DNA of 25,128 nt from JBFWVD01 sp050246915 (GTDB taxonomy: Bacteria; Actinomycetota; Acidimicrobiia; Acidimicrobiales; Ilumatobacteraceae). Each line of letters opens with the position of its first letter. Positions within the stretch are counted from its first letter, which is position 1. A model generated the notes under the pieces. The model made no database searches. It was given only the letters and a program-made list of their open reading frames with translations, and was not told the origin of the DNA. Both the position numbers and the translations under genes were made by a program. The stretch covers positions 1 to 25,128 of the forward strand of contig JBFWVD010000065.1 in assembly GCA_050246915.1 (NCBI GenBank), read 5' to 3'. Positions 6,417 to 13,423 of this stretch are shown here, one piece after another.

Positions 6417-7375
6417 GATCCAGCACCCCAACGCAAGATGGCGGATGCCGCGGTCATGCCCGCGCCGAAGCCGACGAGGAGGACAAGGTCGCCGTCTTGC
6501 ACCCTGTCTGCGTCGAGCGCTTTGGCCAATGCAAGGGGGATTGACGCGGACGAGGTGTTGCCGGTGTGGGCCAGGACACTGGAGACCTTGTCGATACCGA
6601 TGCCGAGCTTGGCGCAGGCCGATTCGATGATGCGGATGTTGGCCTGATGGGGGACGATCAGCTTGATCTGGTCGGCCGTGACGCCTGCTTGGGTCATCGC
6701 CTTGTTGGCCGAGTCGACCATGATGCGGACCGCTTGGCGGAACACTTCCTTGCCTTCCATCTGGAAGGTGGACCCGATGTCGACATAGAGGATGGGGGCG
6801 AACGATCCGACCGATTGCAGGTCCCAACCGAGGAGCGAACCTGGTCCTTCGACGGCGTCGATGACGACTGCTCCAGCACCGTCGGCGAACAAGATGCCCG
6901 TGCCGCGGTCGGTCCAATCGACGTATCGGGTGAGGGTTTCCGATCCGATGAGCAAGAGGCGCTTGGCGCCGATGGCGATGAGCCCGTGAGCGACAACGAG
7001 GCCGTAGACGAAGCCGGAGCACGCCGCGTTGAGGTCGAACGCTCCGCATGTCAACCCGAGTTGATGTTGCACGACGGGTGCCACGGCCGGCACGTGCTGA
7101 TCGGGGCTCGTAGTGGACACGATGATCTGGTCGATGGTGCTGGGGTCGACGCCAGCACGCTCGATCGCCATGCGTCCGGATTCGACGGCGAGGCCGGTGG
7201 TGGTGCCGCCGACGCGCCGCTCGTGGATACCGGTCCGCTCGACGATCCAGTCGTGGGTGGTGTCCATGGTCGCTTGCAGATCGGTGTTGGTGACGATCTT
7301 GTCGGGAAGGGCCGTGCCCCATCCGATGATCACTCCGCCGCGACGTTGACCGCCGGGCACGTTGTTGACTGACAT
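6413..7375 (-). CDS. fabH: 3-oxoacyl-ACP synthase III (KAS III)
   Basis: A 320-residue initiating condensing enzyme that joins an acyl-CoA primer to malonyl-ACP. The Cys-His-Asn triad is visible: Cys119 in LNAACSGF, His243 in VPHQANIRI and Asn273 in AHTGNTSSASIP. The C-terminal GFGAGMTAASAILRW is characteristic. Primer preference (acetyl or branched-chain) cannot be read from the sequence alone. The ATG at 7375 has CGGAG nine bases before it and lies 16 bases after fabD; the stop overlaps fabG. Confidence 0.97.
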   Translation of the reverse strand: MSVNNVPGGQRRGGVIIGWGTALPDKIVTNTDLQATMDTTHDWIVERTGIHERRVGGTTTGLAVESGRMAIERAGVDPSTIDQIIVSTTSPDQHVPAVAPVVQHQLGLTCGAFDLNAACSGFVYGLVVAHGLIAIGAKRLLLIGSETLTRYVDWTDRGTGILFADGAGAVVIDAVEGPGSLLGWDLQSVGSFAPILYVDIGSTFQMEGKEVFRQAVRIMVDSANKAMTQAGVTADQIKLIVPHQANIRIIESACAKLGIGIDKVSSVLAHTGNTSSASIPLALAKALDADRVQDGDLVLLVGFGAGMTAASAILRWGAGS

Positions 7376-7391
7376 CAGTGGATCTCCGAGG

Positions 7392-8567
7392 TCATTGGGT
7401 ACGGAGCCACACGATGGGCTGCATGCTGGTCACTCGTTCTCCCTCGACTGCGATGTACCCCTGCACGATCCCGGCGAACGGTGATCGCACCTCGGTGGCG
7501 CCGACGTTGCCGACCACCGTACCGACCGCAATGAGGTGGCCCGGTCCGATGTCGGGGGTGGGCGTGAAGACCCCAGCGGTGGGGGAGACGACGAGGCGCT
7601 CGGTGGCGAACAGATGCTCGCCTTCGTGAGCGACCGGCGGGGCGGTGTGGCGGTTGGCCACGAACTCGAGGAGCTTGTCGAGCTCCTCGGGGCTGGCGAC
7701 GCTCATGGTCCGAGCGCCGTCGACGGTGCGCTTGGCCATGCCGGTGAGGGTGCCGCCGGGACCGAGCTCGAGGAACATGGTGACGCCGAGCTCGCTGAGC
7801 GAGAGCAAGCAATGCTTCCAACGCACCGGCGAGCAGAGCTGGGCCGACAAGAGCGTGGCGAACTCGGCGCCGAGGTCGTGGGCCAGCGCGTCCACGTTGG
7901 AGACGACGGGCACTTCGCTGTCGCGGGGGTTGGCCTCGGCGATGGCCTTGCGGAGGCGATCGCGAGCGGGAGCCATGAACGGCGTGTGGAAGGCACCGGA
8001 GACGGCCAGTGGCATGACCTTCTTGGCGCCGAGGCTCTTGGCGTGGCCGGAGGCGAGGCTGACCCCGTCGGGCGATCCGGCGATGACCACCTGCCCAGGG
8101 GCGTTGAAGTTGGCGACCCACACGTCGGCGTCGGCACGGCGGCACGCAACTTCGACATCGTCATCATCGAGACCGAGGACGGCGGCCATCGTGCCGGGCT
8201 GAGCGGTGCCGGCCTCGTACATCGCGTCGGCTCGTTCCGATACGAGGCGGACGCCGTCGTCGAAGCTCAACGCTCCCGTGGCGGTCAACGCGGTGTACTC
8301 ACCAAGGGAATGGCCGGCGCAGAAGTTGGGCGAGATACCCAGGCGCTCCACGGCATCGAGCACCACGAGCGACAGCACGAACGTGGTCAGCTGCGCATTG
8401 CGCGTGTCCTTGAGTTCATCGGCATCGGCATCGAGGAGCAATCGGGCGACATCACGCCCGGCTACCTCGGAGGCCTCACCGACGAGCTCCCACGATTCGT
8501 GTTCGGCCCACGGTCGCCCCATGCCGGGACGCTGCGACCCCTGACCGGGGAAGGTGAACGCCAACAT
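7392..8567 (-). CDS. fabD: Malonyl-CoA:ACP transacylase with extra C-terminal barrel domain
   Basis: A 391-residue protein, about 80 residues longer than a usual FabD. Residues 1 to about 305 are the malonyl-CoA:ACP transacylase: oxyanion-hole Gln9 (FPGQGSQ), nucleophile Ser87 (GHSLGEY), Arg112, His194 (GAFHTPFM) and Gln243. Residues about 318-391 add a domain that reads like a biotinyl/lipoyl barrel half-repeat pair: VVSPTAGVFTPTP, then EVRSPFAGIVQGYIAVEGE, ending QPIVWLR. The hairpin that would carry the AMKM-type modifiable lysine is missing, so it should not be biotinylated or lipoylated. It is first in the operon. AGGAG lies 12 bases before the ATG, a rather long spacing. FabD function is certain; the role of the tail is unknown. 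Confidence 0.95.
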   Translation of the reverse strand: MLAFTFPGQGSQRPGMGRPWAEHESWELVGEASEVAGRDVARLLLDADADELKDTRNAQLTTFVLSLVVLDAVERLGISPNFCAGHSLGEYTALTATGALSFDDGVRLVSERADAMYEAGTAQPGTMAAVLGLDDDDVEVACRRADADVWVANFNAPGQVVIAGSPDGVSLASGHAKSLGAKKVMPLAVSGAFHTPFMAPARDRLRKAIAEANPRDSEVPVVSNVDALAHDLGAEFATLLSAQLCSPVRWKHCLLSLSELGVTMFLELGPGGTLTGMAKRTVDGARTMSVASPEELDKLLEFVANRHTAPPVAHEGEHLFATERLVVSPTAGVFTPTPDIGPGHLIAVGTVVGNVGATEVRSPFAGIVQGYIAVEGERVTSMQPIVWLRTQ

Positions 8568-8670
8568 CGATCTTTCGGTCTCCTCAACGGGTCATCCGGA
8601 TTCCCCGATCCGCGCAGCATACGGCGCGGCCACGACCACCAAGAGTTACCGATCAGTAGTGAGGGTGTAG

Positions 8671-8700
8671 TTGGGGTGACATCGGCCCCGTGAGTAAACT
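8671..8700 (+). promoter_or_regulatory. Candidate promoter for tRNA-Leu
   Basis: TTGGGG at 8671-8676 and TAAACT at 8695-8700 are separated by 18 bases, a plausible sigma-70-type pair. Transcription would start near 8707, about 27 bases before the tRNA. The same 166-bp gap must also hold the fabD promoter on the other strand, which I could not identify. This call rests on consensus resemblance only. Confidence 0.35.
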
Positions 8701-8733
8701 CCGCAACGGTCACTTTTCGTGGCACCACAACCT

Positions 8734-8814
8734 GCCCAGGTGGTGGAATGGCATACACGATGGATTCAAAACCCATTGCCGCAAGGCTTGCGGGTTCAAG
8801 TCCCGCCCTGGGCA
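8734..8814 (+). tRNA. tRNA-Leu (anticodon CAA)
   Basis: A class II tRNA with acceptor stem GCCCAGG (8734-8740) pairing with CCTGGGC (8807-8813), discriminator A at 8814, and no encoded CCA. The anticodon loop is TTCAAAA with CAA at 8767-8769, reading UUG. The long variable arm is GCC-GCAA-GGC (8778-8787), as expected for leucine. The T arm is GCGGG-TTCAAGT-CCCGC (8790-8806). The anticodon stem has an A-C mismatch at its loop-closing pair (A8764 with C8772). Confidence 0.96.
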
Positions 8815-8839
8815 CGATGGGATGTCTCCGGACGTCACA

Positions 8840-8881
8840 TGATGGTCCGAACCCCGATCGGGTTCGGACCATCAGCGTTTT
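8840..8881 (+). terminator. Terminator 1 after tRNA-Leu
   Basis: A perfect 15-bp inverted repeat (TGATGGTCCGAACCC at 8840-8854 with 8860-8874) closed by a five-base loop and followed by GCGTTTT. It begins 26 bases after the tRNA and is the strongest hairpin in the window. Confidence 0.85.
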
Positions 8882-8899
8882 CGAGGACTGCATGCCCCG

Positions 8900-8921
8900 A
8901 GCGTTGTCGCCCAACGCTTTT
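8900..8921 (+). terminator. Terminator 2 after tRNA-Leu
   Basis: AGCGTTG (8900-8906) pairs with CAACGCT (8912-8918) around the loop TCGCC and runs directly into a short T-tract. It is a second, weaker terminator in tandem with the first, and it isolates the next gene from tRNA transcription. Confidence 0.65.
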
Positions 8922-8949
8922 CGTTACAGGCCGCTCGTACGTTGACGTG

Positions 8950-9810
8950 ATGTACGACGAGTTGATGATGTGTCGCTGCCTGGCGTTGCTTCGATGTGGT
9001 CTGACGTTGCAGCAGGTGTCGGCCTTGGCGGGCCCCAGCATCACGAGGATCCACACCTGGGGCGTGCAGGCGGGCCGGCCGAAGCGTCGGACCGCTCGAT
9101 GTCCCGTTTGTCAGGGCGGGGAGCTGGTCGCCGACGCCTACGTCTATCTCCTGGGCTTGTATCTGGGCGATGGCTACATCGTGCGCTCCGGCCGCACGTT
9201 CCGGCTGCGCATCGTGCAGGACCTGCGGTACCCGCACCTCGTCGCCACGTGCGCGGTGACGATGCAAGCGATGTTCCCGATGAACCGTGTCGGGTTCGTG
9301 TCCCGCGAAGGATGCATCGAGATCGCGATGTACCAGAACCACTGGCCGTGTCTCTTCCCTCAGCACGGCCCAGGACGCAAGCACGAACGATCCATCGTCC
9401 TCGAGCCGTGGCAGCAAGAGCTGGTCGATGACCATCCGTTCCAACTTCTGCGCGGACTGATCCACTCCGATGGCAGTCGCGTGATCAACCGCGTGGTGAC
9501 GCGAGGCAAGTCCTACGAGTACCCGCGCTACTTCTTCACGAACGCATCGGACGAGATCCAAGCGATGTTCACCGATACCTGCGACCGAGTTGGTGTGGTG
9601 TGGAGCACGTCGAGCAACGGGCGGGCCGTATCGGTGGCCCGTAAGGACAGCGTCGCCCTGCTCGACGAGAACGGATGCGGTAAGGAACCCGCGGCGCCCG
9701 AATCGGATCTGCTCTCCATCGATGAGGCCGCTGAGATCGTCGACGCGCATCTTCAGTCCATGCAGGATCGCTCGCCGGTGAGCGCGCGGCTCATCACCTC
9801 GCTACCTTGA
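8950..9810 (+). CDS. LAGLIDADG-family protein with N-terminal helix-turn-helix
   Basis: A 286-residue protein with two LAGLIDADG-type helices, LLGLYLGDG (67-75) and LLRGLIHSDG (167-175), each ending in the acidic residue that binds metal in active homing endonucleases. Residues 1-45 look like a small helix-turn-helix, followed by a CPVC pair. Between the helices lie NRVGFVSREGCIEIAMY and the WPCLFPQHGPGRKHER block, and later YPRYFFTNAS. I recall similar free-standing proteins as common and uncharacterised in actinobacteria; they may be endonucleases or DNA-binding regulators, as LAGLIDADG folds also occur in WhiA. No host intron or intein is visible. The ATG at 8950 lacks a ribosome binding site; TACGTT ends six bases upstream, so a leaderless transcript is possible. 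ATG 8965 is an alternative start. Confidence 0.8.
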   Translation: MYDELMMCRCLALLRCGLTLQQVSALAGPSITRIHTWGVQAGRPKRRTARCPVCQGGELVADAYVYLLGLYLGDGYIVRSGRTFRLRIVQDLRYPHLVATCAVTMQAMFPMNRVGFVSREGCIEIAMYQNHWPCLFPQHGPGRKHERSIVLEPWQQELVDDHPFQLLRGLIHSDGSRVINRVVTRGKSYEYPRYFFTNASDEIQAMFTDTCDRVGVVWSTSSNGRAVSVARKDSVALLDENGCGKEPAAPESDLLSIDEAAEIVDAHLQSMQDRSPVSARLITSLP

Positions 9811-10448
9811 ACCAGGTGCACCGCCGACACCATCGACGAGCCCGGCGACCGGCCACTGCCATTGTCGGCTCCGCTGTCGTTCTCGGTACTGCGGTGATCG
9901 TTGGTTCGGAGGCACTCCAACTGCGCGACGCAGCTTCGGTTGACATCGACCCCTCGCTGACACGTCGAGCGGTCATCGTGGTGTTGGGCTTGCCCGGCAA
10001 GAGCGCCATCTACCGATCGGCGCAGCGCTGGCGCGTCGCCAAGGCAATGCAGGAACGCCAGCGCTGGGGGAGCACGACCATCATCTTCACCGGTGGCGAC
10101 CCCGCTGGGATGGGCGCGAGTGAGGCCGCTCAGATGGCCGACATCGCCCGGGCCATGGGCCTGCCGGACGAGGAGATCGTGTTGGAGGAGTCCGCCGAGA
10201 GCACGTGGCAGAACGTGGTGCACAGCCGTCCGCTCGTGGGTGACGCCGACGTGGTCGTGGTGATCTCCGACGCGCTCCATGTGCGTCGGGCGCTTGCCTA
10301 TTGGCGACAGCAGGATCCCAACGTCGACGTGCGTGTCGTGGGCCCCAGCAGCCATCGACCACTCGACCACGTCTGGATCACCGCCCCCTCGAGCGTGTTC
10401 GAGATCTCGCGCTCGGTCGTCAACCGGGTTCGGTCTCGGCGGCCGTGA
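9807..10448 (+). CDS. YdcF/SanA-like (DUF218) protein with one membrane anchor
   Basis: A 213-residue protein with a basic N-terminus (residues 1-15, many Arg/His), one transmembrane segment (about 16-34), and a DUF218 domain. The domain is recognised from VIVVLGLPG, IIFTGGDPAGMGASEAAQMADIARAMGLP, IVLEESAESTWQN and VVVISDALHVRRALAYW, which match the family's SGG...SEA, E-S-T-x-N and fH..RA motifs. YdcF-type proteins are implicated in envelope or peptidoglycan-related functions, and the biochemical activity is not established. The likely start is the TTG at 9807, overlapping the preceding stop, with a GTG at 9816 as an alternative. Its 3' end overlaps malQ by 29 bases, convergently. Confidence 0.82.
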   Translation: MNQVHRRHHRRARRPATAIVGSAVVLGTAVIVGSEALQLRDAASVDIDPSLTRRAVIVVLGLPGKSAIYRSAQRWRVAKAMQERQRWGSTTIIFTGGDPAGMGASEAAQMADIARAMGLPDEEIVLEESAESTWQNVVHSRPLVGDADVVVVISDALHVRRALAYWRQQDPNVDVRVVGPSSHRPLDHVWITAPSSVFEISRSVVNRVRSRRP

Positions 10449-12390
10449 TCGCCGGGTCGCCGCTCCCGTCCACCGTGTCAACCTGACTTGTCGCGGCGAC
10501 CGGCATGCGCCGCAACTCATCGATCCGCTGAGCCAGCGCGATCACGTTCTGGTCGGTGATGATCGACTCGAGTGGCGTCGGTAGCGCGATCCGCCAGTTC
10601 GGCCATTCGTCGATCGTGCCCGGCATGTTCGGCGCCTCGTTCACACCGAGCGCATCCTCCATGGACGTGAGCATGAGCTCACACGGGCTCTGCGCCAACG
10701 CCTCGTACACACCGGTGACGGCATCGCGTACCGACTCGGCCCCCGGCGCCACGGCCACGATTCGCGATCGGAACCACGGGTCGGCGCCTTCATCCACCGG
10801 ACCCAGCATGCGGCGATTGGCCACATCGGTCCCCGTCCACACCCCGGGCACCGTCGGCAGATCATGCGTCGTGGTCGATGCCACGGCGTTGCGGTTCCAT
10901 CGCTTCGGCGCCGTCTCCTCGAACCACAGCACCTTGCATCCGAGGATGCCTCGCGACGCCAACTCGTATCGCACGTCGCCCTCAACGGTCCCGAGGTCCT
11001 CGCCTACGACGAAGGCCCCGGCCCGGGTGGCCTCCAGGCACAACAGATCGAGCAACTCCGACGACGGATAGCGCACGTACGCGCCGTTGCGGGCCTCGAC
11101 ACCCGGCGGAATGCAGAACAACCGGAACAACCCCATGACATGGTCGATCCGCACGCCCCCGACGTGGGTGAGGTTGGCCCGGATGGTGTCGATGAAGGGC
11201 TGGAACCGCGTCTCGTGGAGCTTCCACGGGATGAACGGTGGCAGCCCCCAGTCCTGCCCGGCCGAGTTGAACGTGTCGGGTGGTGCGCCCACGCGGGTCC
11301 CGAGGGCCAGCACGTCCTGCCACAGCCAGGCGTCGAACCCGTCGGGCTCGAATCCCACGGCCAGGTCGCCGACGAGGTCCACGCCGCGCGCCGCGGCTCC
11401 AGCGCGCTGGCGATCGAGCTGCCATTGCAGCCACGCGTAGAACCGCACCTCGCCGCCGTGAGCGGTGGCGTACTCGGCGACCGCCGACCCGTACGGATCG
11501 CGCAGTTCCTCTGGCCACCTCGACCACGGCCGACCGTGATCGGCGCTGATGGCGCAGAACGTGGCCCAACGCACAACGGGAATGGTCTGACGAGCGGTCC
11601 ACGAATCAAAGGCGTCTCGCAGCCGCGGCTTGGACTCGTGCAGCGCGAACAACGCACGCAGCGCTGGCTCCTTTGCCGCCCACACCAGTTCCCGATCGAT
11701 GGTGCGCACCGCGTTGAGGGCGCGGCCGGCGTTGCGGGCCATCGTCAGATCGTCGTGCAGTTCCGCGGAGCCATCGATGTCGTCGACGGCCAACATCAGC
11801 GGGTTGGCCATCAGCCGACTCGACGCGAAGTACGGCGACGGGGCCGCGATCTGATCGGGCGGTGGCGCGTGCATCGGGTTCAGCAGAATTGCTCTGCCGC
11901 CCAGCTGTGATGTCCATCGGGCCAACTCCATGAGGTCGCCCAGATCGCCGATGCCCCAGCTGCGCGACGACCGCAGTGCGTACAACTGCGTCGCCCAGCC
12001 CCAACGCCGTCCTCCCGGATCGGGGCATCGCCGAGGCGCCACGATCATGCGGACCGAGGGCCACCCATCGAGCGGGTGGAGCCAGTGGTAGCCGATGGGG
12101 AGGTCCATGGGGAGCGAATGCACGCCCGACAAGATCGTGCCGTCCTCGAGTTCGAGATCGGCCGGGTTCCACAAGCGGGCGGCGTCACCCTCGCTGACGA
12201 ACCAGGTCGCCGGCGGGGCCGCGGGCTCCCGCTCGTCGGCATCCCCCTCGCCGGAGGGGCCAGGCCCGAAGGCATCAGCGCCGAATGCACGGTGTAGGGC
12301 GCGCCGAGTCTCGGGGTCGGTCGGCTGCCACGTTCCGTCGGTGGCCTCGAACCCGTCGGTCACCCCCCATGCGTCGGTCACATCGATCAT
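10420..12390 (-). CDS. malQ: 4-alpha-glucanotransferase (amylomaltase), GH77
   Basis: A 656-residue enzyme that transfers alpha-1,4-glucan segments in maltodextrin and glycogen metabolism. The GH77 catalytic residues are visible: nucleophile Asp416 in VRIDHVMGLFR, acid/base Glu464 in VGEDLGT and Asp510 in TTTHDLPT. Other family blocks are WGWATQLYALRSSRSWGIGDLGDL and LVGDLAVGFEPDGFDAWLWQD. The first 125 residues or so form an N-terminal domain of the kind seen in long actinobacterial MalQ. The ATG at 12390 is chosen because the upstream in-frame sequence is Arg/Ser-rich and runs into the divergent gene; an ATG at 12432 is possible. No other glycogen genes are nearby. Confidence 0.95.
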   Translation of the reverse strand: MIDVTDAWGVTDGFEATDGTWQPTDPETRRALHRAFGADAFGPGPSGEGDADEREPAAPPATWFVSEGDAARLWNPADLELEDGTILSGVHSLPMDLPIGYHWLHPLDGWPSVRMIVAPRRCPDPGGRRWGWATQLYALRSSRSWGIGDLGDLMELARWTSQLGGRAILLNPMHAPPPDQIAAPSPYFASSRLMANPLMLAVDDIDGSAELHDDLTMARNAGRALNAVRTIDRELVWAAKEPALRALFALHESKPRLRDAFDSWTARQTIPVVRWATFCAISADHGRPWSRWPEELRDPYGSAVAEYATAHGGEVRFYAWLQWQLDRQRAGAAARGVDLVGDLAVGFEPDGFDAWLWQDVLALGTRVGAPPDTFNSAGQDWGLPPFIPWKLHETRFQPFIDTIRANLTHVGGVRIDHVMGLFRLFCIPPGVEARNGAYVRYPSSELLDLLCLEATRAGAFVVGEDLGTVEGDVRYELASRGILGCKVLWFEETAPKRWNRNAVASTTTHDLPTVPGVWTGTDVANRRMLGPVDEGADPWFRSRIVAVAPGAESVRDAVTGVYEALAQSPCELMLTSMEDALGVNEAPNMPGTIDEWPNWRIALPTPLESIITDQNVIALAQRIDELRRMPVAATSQVDTVDGSGDPAITAAETEPG

Positions 12391-12477
12391 GCTGCCAGCC
12401 CGCCTGGGCCGATGGGGGGACGGTCGGCGCATCGCCTGTCTCCCGCCTTCCCCAAAGGTCGAACCGGAACGTGCGCG

Positions 12478-12490
12478 TACACTCGGGGCG
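12478..12490 (+). promoter_or_regulatory. -10 element suggesting a leaderless transcript
   Basis: TACACT at 12478-12483 is followed by seven bases and then the ATG at 12491. With the usual distance from the -10 to the start of transcription, the mRNA would begin at or next to the ATG. No Shine-Dalgarno sequence is present, which fits leaderless translation, common in actinobacteria. No -35 match is visible. Confidence 0.45.
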
Positions 12491-12784
12491 ATGTCACGTT
12501 CCCTGATCGAGCGCCGCTTGTCCGAGGTGTCGGACCGCCTGCGCACCTTGCGCGACGAGTTGGCAGTGGCCAACGAGCAGCTCGATCAGTTCACCGACGA
12601 GGCCGATGACGCCCGCCTGCGGGCACTGGTGTCGGAAACCCCTCTCGCCGACAAGGAACACCGCGAGGCCCAGCGTCACGCCGATGCCATGACCCGGCAT
12701 CGCAACGACCTCGTCACCCAGATCCAGAACCTCGAGCGCCAGCAGGACGAGCTGCTCGACCGACTCATGGCGGAGACGCAATGA
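12491..12784 (+). CDS. Small coiled-coil protein coupled to pdtaR
   Basis: A 97-residue, highly charged, almost wholly helical protein. Heptad-like patterns run through residues 5-40 (LSEVSDRLRTLRDELAVAN) and again at about 60-95 (LVTQIQNLERQQDELLDRL), suggesting a dimeric coiled coil. No enzymatic motif is seen and I do not recognise a named family. Its stop overlaps the ATG of the ANTAR response regulator (ATGA at 12781-12784), so the two are cotranslated; a partner or structural role beside that regulator is inferred from context only. Transcription probably starts at the ATG. Confidence 0.75.
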   Translation: MSRSLIERRLSEVSDRLRTLRDELAVANEQLDQFTDEADDARLRALVSETPLADKEHREAQRHADAMTRHRNDLVTQIQNLERQQDELLDRLMAETQ

Positions 12785-13404
12785 CCAACCCCCACGAGAC
12801 GGCCCGCCCCACCGACTCCGCATCCGCTCGGCCGACCCGGGTGGTCATCGCTGAGGACGAAGCGATCATCCGCCTCGATCTCAAGGAGACCCTCGAAGAG
12901 GAGGGCTACGAGGTCGTGGGCGAGACCGGACGAGGCGATCAGGCACTCTCGCTCATCCGTGAGCTGCGGCCCGACATCGCCATCTTGGACATCAAGATGC
13001 CCGGCGCCGACGGACTCAGCGTCGCGAAATCCGTCACCGAGGAGCGCCTCTGCGCCACCTTGATGCTCACCGCGTTCAGCCAGCGCGAGCTCATCGAGCA
13101 AGCACGCGACGCCGGGGCCCTCGCCTACCTCGTGAAGCCGTTCCAGAAGATGGACCTCATCCCGGCGATCGAGTTGGCCATCGGGCGCTTCGCGGAGGTG
13201 AAGGCTCTCGCCGCAGAGGTGACCAACCTCGAGGAGCGCCTCGAGGCCCGCAAGGCGATCGAGCGGGCCAAGGGCAAGCTCATGGACGAGCACGCCATGA
13301 CCGAGCATGAGTCGTTCACCTTCATCCAGCGTCGGGCCATGAGCTCGCGGACCTCGATGCGGGCGGTGGCCGACGAGATCGTCGCCGGCACCATGACCCC
13401 GTGA
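12781..13404 (+). CDS. pdtaR: Response regulator with ANTAR RNA-binding domain, PdtaR-like
   Basis: A 207-residue regulator. Residues 20-135 form a receiver domain with the acidic pocket Glu25-Asp26, phospho-acceptor Asp70 (AILDIKMPG), Thr97 and Lys119 (VKPFQ). Residues about 140-201 are an ANTAR domain (ERLEARKAIERAKGKLM, then SFTFIQRRAMSSRTSMRAVADEIV), which in this family binds twin-hairpin RNA and prevents transcription termination. The arrangement matches PdtaR (Rv1626) of Mycobacterium, which also lies near polA and rpsA. The cognate kinase (PdtaS type) is not in this window. The gene is coupled to the coiled-coil gene upstream and ends 19 bases before the polA ATG. Confidence 0.92.
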   Translation: MTNPHETARPTDSASARPTRVVIAEDEAIIRLDLKETLEEEGYEVVGETGRGDQALSLIRELRPDIAILDIKMPGADGLSVAKSVTEERLCATLMLTAFSQRELIEQARDAGALAYLVKPFQKMDLIPAIELAIGRFAEVKALAAEVTNLEERLEARKAIERAKGKLMDEHAMTEHESFTFIQRRAMSSRTSMRAVADEIVAGTMTP

Positions 13405-13423
13405 TGGCACGCCGTAACGATTG

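Noticed and set aside
6417..7322. N-terminal extension of fabG across fabH
   Set aside because: The extension is Arg/His-rich, overlaps the whole of fabH, and has no domain; the ATG at 6416 gives the normal family length.
8719..8949. Extended reading frame for the LAGLIDADG protein starting before the tRNA
   Set aside because: It would translate through the tRNA gene and both terminators; the start at 8950 or 8965 is preferred.
8734..9810. Integrated element bounded by tRNA-derived att sites
   Set aside because: No repeat of the tRNA 3' end and no integrase were found downstream.
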